Source of the DNA: JANQPX01 sp039197065
GTDB taxonomy: Bacteria; Pseudomonadota; Alphaproteobacteria; Geminicoccales; Geminicoccaceae
NCBI GenBank assembly: GCA_039197065.1
Contig: JBCCUL010000008.1
Coordinates: 62,001-126,000 of the forward strand
DNA: 64,000 nt
Direction of reading: 5' to 3'
A program made the translations under genes and the position numbers. The notes under the pieces were generated by a model that saw only the letters and a list, made by a program, of their open reading frames with translations, searched no databases and had not been told where the DNA came from. This document shows positions 42,181-51,107 of this stretch, piece by piece. The number at the start of each line of letters is the position of its first letter. Positions within the stretch are counted from its first letter, which is position 1.

Positions 42181-43488
42181 ATGGCCAATGTCGCGGTGGT
42201 CGGCTCCCAATGGGGCGACGAGGGTAAGGGCAAGATCGTCGACTGGCTGTCCGAGCGTGCCGAGGTGGTGGTGCGGTTCCAGGGCGGGCATAATGCGGGC
42301 CATACCCTGGTCATCGAAGGCGAAACCTATAAACTTTCAGCACTTCCTTCTGGCGTGGTCAGAAAGGGCAAGCTCTCGATCATCGGCAATGGCGTGGTGG
42401 TCGATCCCTGGGCGCTTCTCAAAGAGATCGAAGGGCTGCGCAGCCAGGGTGTGTCGGTCGGTCCCGAGAGCCTGCGCATCGCCGAGAACGCGCCGTTGAT
42501 CCTGCCGATCCACGGTGAGCTGGATCGCGCCAAGGAACGCGTGAAGTCCGAGCAGAACAGCGGTGTGGGCAAGATCGGCACGACCGGACGCGGCATCGGC
42601 CCCGCCTATGAGGACAAGATCGCACGCCGCGCCATCCGCATGTGCGACCTCGCCGATCCCGACTTGCTAGCGCGCAAGATCGATGACTTGTTGCTGCATC
42701 ACAATGCCCTTCGCCGCGGCCTGGGCGAGGAGAAAATCGAGCCGGGCCCCTTGGCACAGCAGCTTCTCGATCTCGCCCCAAAGCTGCTGCCCTATACCGA
42801 ACCGGTCTGGCTCCGACTAGCTGAGCTTCGCAGGCGGGGCGCGAGAATCCTGTTCGAGGGGGCACAAGGCGCTATGCTCGATGTCGACCACGGCACCTAT
42901 CCCTTCGTGACCTCTTCGAACACGCTGGCGGCTGCTGCCGCCTCCGGTTCCGGGACGGGGCCGGATGCCGTCGGCTACGTGCTGGGCATCACCAAGGCCT
43001 ACACCACGCGGGTCGGCGAAGGCCCCTTCCCCACGGAACTCGACGATGAGGTCGGCCAAGGTCTCGGCGAGCGCGGCAACGAGTTCGGCACGGTCACCCA
43101 GCGGCCGCGCCGCTGCGGCTGGTTCGATGCAGTCATGGTGCGCCAGGCCATCAAGGTCGGCGGCATCCATGGCATGGCGCTCACCAAGCTGGACGTGCTG
43201 GATGGCATGGAAACGCTCAAGATCTGCACCGCCTATCACCATTACGGCCAGACCCTGCATCATCTGCCGAGCAGCGTCAGCACGCAGGCAGGGGTCAAGC
43301 CGATCTATGAAGAGCTGGAAGGCTGGTCGGACAGCACGCGCGGCGCGCGCAGCTTCGCAGACCTGCCGGCACAGGCCGTGAAATATATCAAGCGCCTGGA
43401 AGAGCTGGTCGAAGCGCCTGTCGCCCTTCTTTCCACCAGTCCGGATCGTGACGATACCATCCTTCTGCGAGACCCGTTCGCGGACTGA
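42181..43488 (+). CDS. purA: Adenylosuccinate synthetase
   Basis: The 435-residue protein begins with VVGSQWGDEGKGKIVDWLSE, has the catalytic region GGHNAGHTLVIEG near residue 38, and KIGTTGRGIGPAYEDKIARR and FEGAQGAMLDVDHGTYPFVTSSN further on. It condenses IMP and aspartate using GTP, the first step to AMP. Length and motif order are normal. It is alone on the plus strand with GGAG about 8 bp upstream. Confidence 0.97.
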   Translation: MANVAVVGSQWGDEGKGKIVDWLSERAEVVVRFQGGHNAGHTLVIEGETYKLSALPSGVVRKGKLSIIGNGVVVDPWALLKEIEGLRSQGVSVGPESLRIAENAPLILPIHGELDRAKERVKSEQNSGVGKIGTTGRGIGPAYEDKIARRAIRMCDLADPDLLARKIDDLLLHHNALRRGLGEEKIEPGPLAQQLLDLAPKLLPYTEPVWLRLAELRRRGARILFEGAQGAMLDVDHGTYPFVTSSNTLAAAAASGSGTGPDAVGYVLGITKAYTTRVGEGPFPTELDDEVGQGLGERGNEFGTVTQRPRRCGWFDAVMVRQAIKVGGIHGMALTKLDVLDGMETLKICTAYHHYGQTLHHLPSSVSTQAGVKPIYEELEGWSDSTRGARSFADLPAQAVKYIKRLEELVEAPVALLSTSPDRDDTILLRDPFAD

Positions 43489-43630
43489 CGCCGAGCATTC
43501 CGAGAGCCCGGTCGATCGGCGGCAACTCATAGCGCTTTAGTTGAGCATCGATAAAAGCCTTTATTTGAAGGCGCTAGATGGCTATGGATAATCCACAGCG
43601 CTAATAAGCTCGTCACCGTTTCAGGGCCAA

Positions 43631-44356
43631 ATGAGTATCCAGATGAAGTCCGCACAGCAACGCCATGATCAGCAAGAGAATCATGACCCCACCACCCAGA
43701 GCTTCGTGAACAATAAACTGCCAGACAGCTTCGCCATGCTCGCCAGGGAGCTCTGGGTCGCATCATCCGGCAGCGATGGGCGCCTGAGCTCAGCGCTCGG
43801 CCGGGTGATGAGCTGGCGGCTGGAGGAAGCGGAAGACATTCTCGACAGCGAGCTTCGCCAGATCAAACGGCGCCTGACCCGGGTGGGTGAAGTCGAGGAA
43901 GCTGCCGGCATGGTGCTGCGCTACATCCGAGCTGCGCAGGAAGGCACCTCTCAGATCAACCTGCGAATCATGGCCAAGGTGATCCGCGGGCTAGCCGCGC
44001 GCTCGAGGTCCAAGGCCTCGGATTTTCTCCGCTATGCCGATGCCGTCGCCTCGCTGACCGTCGAAGAGATCTGCGTCGTCACCTGCCTTTTGGAAAAGAC
44101 CGTCGAACTGGACGAACTCGGTATCTCGAAAGACCGGGACAACAAGGCCTGGTCGCAGATGATCGACGACCTGGTGCCCCGCATGTTCACCGATCAGCAG
44201 CATGTGGCGGAAATCCTCCTGGCGGCTTCGCGCACGGGCCTGGTGACCAAGGCGGCCCCCTTCAAGCTCGGCCCGTTCTGCACCACCCCCTTCCTGCATG
44301 ATTTGGCAGAGCTCGCCTCGCTGCAGCGGGCGATCACCGAAGAAGGCCTGGACTGA
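43631..44356 (+). CDS. Conserved helical protein of unknown function
   Basis: The 241-residue product is mostly amphipathic helix: a Gln/His-rich N-terminal tail (QRHDQQENHDPTTQS), then LARELWVASSGSDGRLSSALGRVMSWRLEEAEDIL, and ICVVTCLLEKTVELDELGIS. No signal peptide or recognisable motif is seen. The tail suggests a flexible linker. It lies between purA and an OmpA lipoprotein with its own short gaps. I do not recognise a family; a DUF-type cytosolic protein is likely. Confidence 0.65.
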   Translation: MSIQMKSAQQRHDQQENHDPTTQSFVNNKLPDSFAMLARELWVASSGSDGRLSSALGRVMSWRLEEAEDILDSELRQIKRRLTRVGEVEEAAGMVLRYIRAAQEGTSQINLRIMAKVIRGLAARSRSKASDFLRYADAVASLTVEEICVVTCLLEKTVELDELGISKDRDNKAWSQMIDDLVPRMFTDQQHVAEILLAASRTGLVTKAAPFKLGPFCTTPFLHDLAELASLQRAITEEGLD

Positions 44357-44489
44357 TCAAAAAACCGTGAACTCCCTCGACATGCGGATACACCGTTAAT
44401 ATCCCGTTAACCTAGTTTATGCATGAATCGGCAGGAATGGCTCAGTCGGGGTTTCAGGACAGCATCCTTCCCCAATTGGAGATAACGGA

Positions 44490-45161
44490 ATGATGAAGAC
44501 GGCATGGCTCGCTCTCGGATGCTTCATGCTCGCAAGCTGCACGACCAATCCTGACGGCACCCAGTCCGTCAACAGGACGGCTGTCGGCGGTGCGATCGGC
44601 GCGGTGGCAGGCGGCATCATCGGCAACCGGCTCGACAAAAAGGGCAGTCGCACCGGCGGCACCATTGCGGGCGCGGTCGCGGGTGCTGCGGCTGGCGGCG
44701 GCATCGGCTACCTTTTCGACAAACAGGAGCGTGAGTTCGAAGAGGAGCTGGCCCGCGAGCAGGAAGCGAATCAGATCGAGATCGAGCGTGTCAGGGACGA
44801 TCTCCTGAAACTGACGCTGGACAGCGAAGTGTCTTTCGATTTCGACAGCGCGGCGATCAAGCCCGCTTTCGCGCCCAGCCTGACCAAGCTTGCCAATGTT
44901 CTCGCCAAATATGATCGCAACCAGGTGACGATCGTCGGCCATACCGACAGCAGCGGCTCCGATGCCTATAATCAGGGGCTCTCGGTGCGTCGCGCGGAAT
45001 CGGTGGTCAGCGAATTGGCGTCACGCGGCGTCCCCAACAACATGATGCGCGCCGAAGGCCTAGGCGAGACCCAGCCCCGCGCCGACAACGACACCGAAGC
45101 CGGCCGTCAGCTGAACCGCCGGGTCGAGATCCTGATCCAGCCGGATCCATCGGCGGTCTGA
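44490..45161 (+). CDS. OmpA-family lipoprotein with glycine zipper (YiaD-like)
   Basis: The 223-residue protein has a lipobox (GCFMLASCTT, Cys near 17), a glycine-zipper segment (VGGAIGAVAGGIIGNRLDKK; GAVAGAAAGGGIGYLF), a charged coiled-coil linker and an OmpA C-terminal domain: FDFDSAAIKPAFAPSLTKLANVL, VTIVGHTDSSGSDAYNQGLSVRRAESV and NRRVEILI. The OmpA module binds peptidoglycan, so it should anchor the outer membrane to the wall. GGAG is close to ATG 44490. Confidence 0.92.
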   Translation: MMKTAWLALGCFMLASCTTNPDGTQSVNRTAVGGAIGAVAGGIIGNRLDKKGSRTGGTIAGAVAGAAAGGGIGYLFDKQEREFEEELAREQEANQIEIERVRDDLLKLTLDSEVSFDFDSAAIKPAFAPSLTKLANVLAKYDRNQVTIVGHTDSSGSDAYNQGLSVRRAESVVSELASRGVPNNMMRAEGLGETQPRADNDTEAGRQLNRRVEILIQPDPSAV

Positions 45162-45312
45162 ACCGCCGTTTCGTCATCGCCCGGCGAAACGGCCATCCGC
45201 CCAGCGGATTGGATCGGCTTGGGCGTTGGCGTCGGCCATGCTAAAGGGGCCATGATCGCTTTTTGCGTCGGGCGGCATTCGCCCGACGATCGTCTCTTCA
45301 ACGTCGGACGAC

Positions 45313-47118
45313 ATGGCCCCACCTCTGCTCAGCCTGCGCAACGCGCATCTCAAAATCGGCGCTCAGACTCTGTTCGCGGATCTCGACGCCGCGATCGGAC
45401 GGGACGATCGCATCTGCCTGGTCGGCCGAAACGGTGCGGGCAAGTCGACCCTGCTGAAAGCGATCGCCGGTCAGATCGAACTGGACGGCGGTGAGCGTTT
45501 CCTGCAGGCGCGCACCACCGTCGCCTACCTGCCGCAGGACCCCAAGCTTCCAGCGGAAACAACGGCCATCGAGGCAACGCTTGAGAGCCTGTCCGACGAT
45601 CAGCACCCGGAGACGAACCGCCATCTCGCCCTCTGGGCGCTCGCCCGCTTCGACATCGATCCCGACCTTGCAACGGGCGCCGTTTCCGGCGGAGAAGCCA
45701 GGCGCATCGCGCTTGCACGCGCGCTTATCGGCGATCCCGAGATCCTGCTTTTGGATGAGCCGACCAACCATCTGGACATACAGGCGATCGAACGTCTCGA
45801 AGGCGATCTCCGCTCCTTTCGCGGCGCCATCGTCATGATCAGCCATGACCGGCGCTTTCTCTCATCGCTTTCGAAACGCACCTGGTGGCTGGACCGCGGC
45901 CAGGTTCGGGTTCTGGATCAGGGCTTCGATGGCTTCGAGACGTGGTCGCAGGAGGTTCTTGCCCAGGAGGAGGCGGAGCTTCACCGCTTGAACAAGGCGA
46001 TTGAAGCCGAAACCGAATGGGTGCATTTCGGCGTCACCGCGCGCCGAAAACGCAATCAGGGCCGCCTTCGACGCCTGCATGCCATGCGCCAGGAGCGCGC
46101 CGAGCATGTTCGCCCCGAGGGTCAGGTCAAACTGGAAGGGCAGAGCGCAAACGTCAGCGGGCGTCTGGTGATCGAAGCGACATCGATCAGTAAATCCTTC
46201 GGCGAACGGACCATTATCAAGGATTTCTCGACACGCATCATGCGCGGTGACCGGGTCGGCATTATCGGACCGAACGGTGCCGGCAAGACCACGCTGATCA
46301 AGCTCCTGACCAGCGACCTCGTCCCGGATGAGGGCGAGGTTCGCCTCGGCACCAAGCTCGATGTCGCCTCGATCGACCAGCGACGCGACACGCTCGATCC
46401 TGCCAAAAGCCCCTGGCAGACACTCTGTCCGGACGGCGGCGATCAGGTCGAGGTGCAGGGACGATTTCGCCATGTCGTCGGTTATCTCCGGGACTTTCTG
46501 TTTCGGCCGGAACAACTGCGCACCCCCTTGAAGGCGCTATCCGGCGGCGAGCGCAATCGGCTGCTGCTCGCAAAGCAGCTGGCCAAGCCGGCCAATCTCC
46601 TGGTCATGGACGAGCCCACCAACGATCTCGACATGGAGACCCTCGATCTCCTGCAGGAGATGCTGACCGACTTCGACGGCACGCTGCTCCTCGTCAGCCA
46701 CGACCGCGACTTCCTCGATCGTCTCGTCACCAGCACCATCGCCTTCGAAGGCGACGGCAGGGCACGGGAATATGCAGGCGGCTACACCGACTACCTCCGC
46801 CAACTGCCGCCGGCAGACGGTCGACTTAAGCAGTCGGATCCGGCTGAGACGACGTCGTTGCCGAAGAGGGATCATCGCCAGGCGGGGAGGCTGGCCAAGC
46901 AGCTGGAACGGGATCGCGCCAGGCTGGAGAAGCGGATCGATCGGCTCGAGACGGAAAAAAAGGCGCTGGAATCGACGCTTGCCGATCCCGATCTCTTTAC
47001 CAAAAATCCGGATCTGTTCGCCGCGAAGTCTGACGAGCTGACCAAAGTTCAGAGCCAGCTCGACGAGGCGGAGGAAAGCTGGCTCACCCTCGAACTCGAA
47101 GCCGAGCAGGCCTCATGA
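45313..47118 (+). CDS. ABC-F family ATPase (Uup-like)
   Basis: The 601-residue soluble protein has two ABC domains: Walker A GRNGAGKSTLLKA near residue 37 with VSGGEARRIALARAL near 125 and LLLDEPTNHLDI, and GPNGAGKTTLIKL near 317 with ALSGGERNRLLLAKQL near 413 and LVMDEPTNDLDM. A C-terminal coiled coil (ARLEKRIDRLETEKKALEST) is like that of Uup, which binds ribosomes or DNA. No membrane segments. It overlaps the glycosyltransferase start by four bases. Confidence 0.92.
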   Translation: MAPPLLSLRNAHLKIGAQTLFADLDAAIGRDDRICLVGRNGAGKSTLLKAIAGQIELDGGERFLQARTTVAYLPQDPKLPAETTAIEATLESLSDDQHPETNRHLALWALARFDIDPDLATGAVSGGEARRIALARALIGDPEILLLDEPTNHLDIQAIERLEGDLRSFRGAIVMISHDRRFLSSLSKRTWWLDRGQVRVLDQGFDGFETWSQEVLAQEEAELHRLNKAIEAETEWVHFGVTARRKRNQGRLRRLHAMRQERAEHVRPEGQVKLEGQSANVSGRLVIEATSISKSFGERTIIKDFSTRIMRGDRVGIIGPNGAGKTTLIKLLTSDLVPDEGEVRLGTKLDVASIDQRRDTLDPAKSPWQTLCPDGGDQVEVQGRFRHVVGYLRDFLFRPEQLRTPLKALSGGERNRLLLAKQLAKPANLLVMDEPTNDLDMETLDLLQEMLTDFDGTLLLVSHDRDFLDRLVTSTIAFEGDGRAREYAGGYTDYLRQLPPADGRLKQSDPAETTSLPKRDHRQAGRLAKQLERDRARLEKRIDRLETEKKALESTLADPDLFTKNPDLFAAKSDELTKVQSQLDEAEESWLTLELEAEQAS

Positions 47119-48326
47119 GCCCGTCCGAAAACCCGCCTCGCCTCCTCCGCTCGGACGGCCGCCCGGCGCGCATCGCCGTGGTGCACGAATGGTTCGATCA
47201 TTTCTACGGATCGGAACGGGTCGCGGCCGAGATGCTCGCCTGTTTTCCAGGCGCGGACGTCTTCACGCTGGTCGATATCATGACCGGCGAAGCGAGACGT
47301 TTTCTCGACGGGACGAAGATCACCACCTCCTTCATTCAGCGCCTCCCCTTCGGCAGCTCGCCGCGCTTTCGCCACTATCTGCCGCTTTTCCCGCTGGCGA
47401 TCGAGCAGTTCGACCTCAGCGGCTACGACCTGGTGCTCTCCAGCAGCCATGCGGTCGCCAAGGGCGTGCTGACCGGACCGAACCAGCTGCACATCGCCTA
47501 TGTGCACACGCCGATGCGCTATGCCTGGGAATTGCAGCACGACTATCTCAAGCAATCCGGCCTCGATCGCGGGATCAAGGGCGCGCTCGCCCGCTATCTG
47601 ATGCACCGCCTTCGCATCTGGGACCTGAGGACCGTGAACGGCGTCGACCGGTTCATCGCGAACTCCGCCTATGTGGCAAGGCGTATCGAAAAGACCTATC
47701 GACGGGAGAGCGAGGTGATCCATCCGCCGGTCGACGTGGATCGCTTCACGCTCAAAGCCGAAAAAGAAGACCACTATCTCGCGGCGTCGCGCTTCGTTCC
47801 CTACAAGCACACCGAGACGATCGTCGACGCCTTCATCGGCATGCCGGAAAAGCGTCTCCGGGTCATCGGCGACGGGCCGGGCCTGAAAGCGGCGCAGGCC
47901 AGGGCGACGTCCAACATCACCTTTCTCCCGCCCCAGCCCTTCGAGACGCTGGCGCGTGAGATGCGTGAGGCCAAGGCCTTCATCTTCGCGCCTGAAGAAG
48001 ACTTCGGCATCACACCGGTCGAAGCGCAGGCCGCGGGCACGCCGGTGATCGCCTATGGTGCTGGCGGAGCGCTGGAAACCGTGCGCGATGTCGGCGGTGC
48101 GAGGCCGACCGGCCTGTTTTTCGACGCGCAGACGCCGGAAGCCATCCAGCGCGCCGTCCATCGCTTCGAACGCGAGGGCGACGTGATCACGCCGGATCAT
48201 TGTCGGACCAATGCCGAGCGCTTCGCCACCAAGCACTTCCAGGAACGCTACACCGACTTCGTGACCGAAGCCTGGGTTGCCGCCGGTGGCCATCTTGCGG
48301 AACTGGACGAGGCCAAAGTCGCCTGA
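47115..48326 (+). CDS. Glycosyltransferase family 4 protein
   Basis: The 403-residue protein has the GT-B fold: IAVVHEWFDHFYGSERVAAEML near the start, IAYVHTPMRYAWELQHDYLKQ near 130, VDRFIANSAYVARRIEKTY and the C-terminal donor motif FAPEEDFGITPVEAQAAGTPVIAYGAGGALETV near 290-325 with the E-x7-E pattern. Such WbaZ/mannosyltransferase-like enzymes build O-antigen or exopolysaccharide from GDP/UDP-sugars. It overlaps the Uup-like ATPase gene; functional linkage is not clear. Confidence 0.92.
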   Translation: MSPSENPPRLLRSDGRPARIAVVHEWFDHFYGSERVAAEMLACFPGADVFTLVDIMTGEARRFLDGTKITTSFIQRLPFGSSPRFRHYLPLFPLAIEQFDLSGYDLVLSSSHAVAKGVLTGPNQLHIAYVHTPMRYAWELQHDYLKQSGLDRGIKGALARYLMHRLRIWDLRTVNGVDRFIANSAYVARRIEKTYRRESEVIHPPVDVDRFTLKAEKEDHYLAASRFVPYKHTETIVDAFIGMPEKRLRVIGDGPGLKAAQARATSNITFLPPQPFETLAREMREAKAFIFAPEEDFGITPVEAQAAGTPVIAYGAGGALETVRDVGGARPTGLFFDAQTPEAIQRAVHRFEREGDVITPDHCRTNAERFATKHFQERYTDFVTEAWVAAGGHLAELDEAKVA

Positions 48327-48476
48327 AACCGGGCCCTTCCGGCAAGATGAAAAAAACGTCATCTCCGCGAAAGACATTGTTCACGCATCAGCACCACATC
48401 GCTGTCTCGAGTGCCTGAAATCAAGCCTGGTCAAGACCCTGAAGAGGCAAGGCCAGGCATATGGATGGAGACATCG

Positions 48477-50021
48477 ATGAACAGCTTTGAGAAGATAACC
48501 AAGGAACCCAAGCAGCGGCGTGGACCGGCCCTTGCCCTCGCTTTGTCCTCCGCTGCAGCCATTGGTCTGCTCGCCGGCATCAATGCCGTGCCGACCAGCC
48601 ATGCCGAGACCCCGACGCCGCTCACCAGCGCGCCCTGGGCCGGCTATGCGGATTTGATCGAGCAGATCATGCCGAGCGTGGTCACCGTGACCACAATGGT
48701 GGACCGGGATGCCGACCCTGTCGCCGAACGCGCGCTCCCCCCGCGTGAATTCGGCGGCATGGATGAGGAAATGCAACGATTTATGGAGCGTTTCTTCGGC
48801 GAACGCGGCATGCCCGGTCCACGCGGCCCGATGCCCTACGGACGAGGCCCGGTTTCCGGCGCCGGGTCCGGTTTCATCATCGACGAAAGCGGTCTGATCG
48901 TCACCAACGACCACGTCATTCAGAATGCCGACGAAGTGACGGTGACGCTGAACGACGGCCGTGAGTTCGAGGCCGAGGTGGTCGGCACTGATCCGGACAC
49001 CGACCTCGCTCTTCTTCGCATCGAAGCCGAGCAGCCCCTGCCGGTCGCCAAATTCGCAAACAGCGACAGCGTGCGCGTCGGCGATGCCGTCATCGCCATC
49101 GGCAATCCCTTCGGCCTTGGCGGCACCGTGACCTCGGGCATCGTCTCGGCGAAAGCGCGCGAGATCGGCGCTGGTCGCTATGACGACTTCCTGCAGATCG
49201 ACGCGCCGATCAATCGTGGCAATTCCGGCGGCCCGACCTTCAACCTTGAAGGCGAGGTGATCGGCGTCAATACGGCGATCCACAGCCCGACCGGCGGCAA
49301 TGTCGGCATCGGTTTCGCGATCCCCGCAAACCTCACCCAAAAAATCGTCGCCGATCTCGAAGACGACGGCCAGGTCGAGCGCGGCTGGCTCGGCGTTCAC
49401 ATCCAGGCCGTCGACGACGATCTTGCCGAAGGTCTCGGCCTCGACGACGCCCGCGGCGCACTGATCGCTCGCGTCACCGAGGACGGCCCTGCCGCCGCTT
49501 TCGGCATCGAGCAGGGCGACGTCATCATCAGCTATGACGGTCAGACGATCGAGACGCTGCGCGATCTTACCCGCGTGGTCGCCGACACTGTTCCTGGCAC
49601 GGAGACCGAGGTCGTCGTCTGGCGTGATGGTGGCGAGCAGACGCTGACCGTCGAAATCGCGCAAATGCCCACCGAGCAGACGATGGCGAGCTTGGACAGC
49701 GACGAGCAGCTGGACGAAGACGCGCCCAAGCTCGGCTTGGCGCTGGCCAGGCTCGACGACCAGATCAGGTCCGAGATGGATCTGCCTCAAGGCACCGATG
49801 GCGCCGTGGTCACCAACGTTCTGCCCGGCAGCCCTGCCGCCGAAAAAGGGCTCCGTCAGGGTGACGTGATCATCGAAGCGGACAATCAGTCGGTCACCGA
49901 TCCCAAAACGGTCGCCGATGCCGTTAAGGCCGCCGCCGAGCGCGGCGAGAAGGCCATCCTCCTCCTGATCAAGCGCGGCGACCAGGACCGCTTCATCGCC
50001 GTCCGCATCGACCAGGCCTAG
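48477..50021 (+). CDS. DegP/DegQ-type periplasmic serine protease with two PDZ domains
   Basis: ATG at 48477 (GGAG upstream) gives 514 residues. A signal sequence (ALSSAAAIGLLAGINAVPTSHAE) is followed by the trypsin-like domain with His146 in TNDHVIQNAD, Asp176 in TDLALLRIE and Ser250 in NRGNSGGPTF, then two PDZ domains from about 285 and about 415. It degrades or refolds damaged envelope proteins under stress. A Met/Gly/Pro-rich linker (GERGMPGPRGPMPYGRGP) before the catalytic domain is like the LA loop. It is upstream of a two-component system that may regulate it. Confidence 0.95.
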   Translation: MNSFEKITKEPKQRRGPALALALSSAAAIGLLAGINAVPTSHAETPTPLTSAPWAGYADLIEQIMPSVVTVTTMVDRDADPVAERALPPREFGGMDEEMQRFMERFFGERGMPGPRGPMPYGRGPVSGAGSGFIIDESGLIVTNDHVIQNADEVTVTLNDGREFEAEVVGTDPDTDLALLRIEAEQPLPVAKFANSDSVRVGDAVIAIGNPFGLGGTVTSGIVSAKAREIGAGRYDDFLQIDAPINRGNSGGPTFNLEGEVIGVNTAIHSPTGGNVGIGFAIPANLTQKIVADLEDDGQVERGWLGVHIQAVDDDLAEGLGLDDARGALIARVTEDGPAAAFGIEQGDVIISYDGQTIETLRDLTRVVADTVPGTETEVVVWRDGGEQTLTVEIAQMPTEQTMASLDSDEQLDEDAPKLGLALARLDDQIRSEMDLPQGTDGAVVTNVLPGSPAAEKGLRQGDVIIEADNQSVTDPKTVADAVKAAAERGEKAILLLIKRGDQDRFIAVRIDQA

Positions 50022-50105
50022 CGAACACGGCGGGTGCGGCCGCGCGGCAGGCGCGCTCTGCGGCGAGGACGCTGTCGCGGAGCTTGACTGGAAACGAAGG
50101 GAAGT

Positions 50106-50131
50106 GGAACCGGTGGCTTGCCGCCGGTTCC
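50106..50131 (+). terminator. Hairpin after the DegP-like gene
   Basis: GGAACCGG (50106-50113) pairs with CCGGTTCC (50124-50131), with an inner GGC/GCC. No T-run follows. It probably terminates or stabilises the degP-like transcript, 85 bp after its stop. Confidence 0.6.
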
Positions 50132-50141
50132 GCTATGTCTA

Positions 50142-50408
50142 AGAGCCCATTTTGAGACTTATTGAATGATTTCATCGTGTTGCAATCGAGATCAGGCAAG
50201 AAAGAGGCCGCAGGGCGATACGGCGTATCGGTCAAGGTCGATGACGCGGCCTGGACCGGTTGCGGCGCGACCCTTCGGGTGGCCTTGTCCCTGGCGTCTG
50301 CGTCGTCCCTTGACACTTGCGGTGCGCCGCACCGCGGCGCGCCAAGCTCCTCGCAGCCACTCATGGACAAGGCCATGAAATCACTCGATAACTCGCAAAA
50401 TGGGCTCT
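50142..50408. mobile_element. MITE-like element with 34-bp terminal inverted repeats
   Basis: AGAGCCCATTTTG and onwards (50142-50175) is complementary at 30 of 34 positions to the segment at 50375-50408. The core of about 200 bp has no credible gene. The five bases ATGTC occur at 50135-50139 and 50412-50416 and could be a target duplication. The right end abuts the response-regulator start, and the right copy of ATGTC supplies one of its candidate start codons. Confidence 0.65.
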
Positions 50409-50420
50409 AAGATGTCGTCT

Positions 50421-51107
50421 ATGCAAATCCTATTGATCGAAGACGATGCCGATGCCGCCGACTACCTCGTCAAGGGCCTGAAGGAAAGCGGCCATCACGT
50501 GGAGCAGGCGGACAACGGGCGCGATGGGCTGATCAAGGCGGCCGCGGATGCGTTCGACGTGCTGATCGTCGACCGCATGCTGCCCGGCCTGGACGGCCTC
50601 AGCCTCGTGCAGCATCTGCGCGCCACCGGCAATGCGACGCCGGTGCTCTTCCTCTCGGCCCTCGGCGAAGTCGATGACCGCGTTAAGGGGCTTCGCGCCG
50701 GCGGCGATGACTATCTGGTGAAGCCTTACGCTTTCGCCGAGCTGCTCGCCCGTATTGAAACCCTGGGGCGGCGCCCCCAGGCGGCGCCGGTGTCGACCAC
50801 GCTCAAGATCGCCGATCTGGAAATGGATCTCCTGGGTCGGAAGGTTACCCGCGGCGAGCAGGTGATCGACCTTCAGACCAAGGAGTTTCAGCTCCTCGAG
50901 GTGATGATGCGCCATGCCGGCCAGGTCATGACCCGCACCATGCTGCTGGAGAAGGTCTGGGACTATCATTTCGATCCGCAGACCAATGTCATCGACGTGC
51001 ATATCAGCCGCCTTCGCCAGAAGATCGACCGCGATTTCGACCAGCCGCTGATCCATACGGTACGCGGCGCGGGATATTGTCTGCGTGCGCCCGATCAGAC
51101 TTCTTGA
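50421..51107 (+). CDS. OmpR-family response regulator
   Basis: ATG at 50421 gives 228 residues, MQILLIEDDADAADYLVKGL; in-frame ATGs at 50412 and 50400 also exist but begin in or beside the inverted-repeat element. The receiver has Asp8/Asp9, phosphoacceptor Asp51 in LIVDRMLPG, Ser79 and Lys101 in YLVKPYAF. The C-terminal winged helix (LDLLGRKVTRGEQVIDLQTKEFQLLEVMMRHAG and NVIDVHISRLRQKIDR) is typical OmpR/PhoB DNA binding. It overlaps the sensor kinase gene by 23 bp. Confidence 0.93.
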   Translation: MQILLIEDDADAADYLVKGLKESGHHVEQADNGRDGLIKAAADAFDVLIVDRMLPGLDGLSLVQHLRATGNATPVLFLSALGEVDDRVKGLRAGGDDYLVKPYAFAELLARIETLGRRPQAAPVSTTLKIADLEMDLLGRKVTRGEQVIDLQTKEFQLLEVMMRHAGQVMTRTMLLEKVWDYHFDPQTNVIDVHISRLRQKIDRDFDQPLIHTVRGAGYCLRAPDQTS

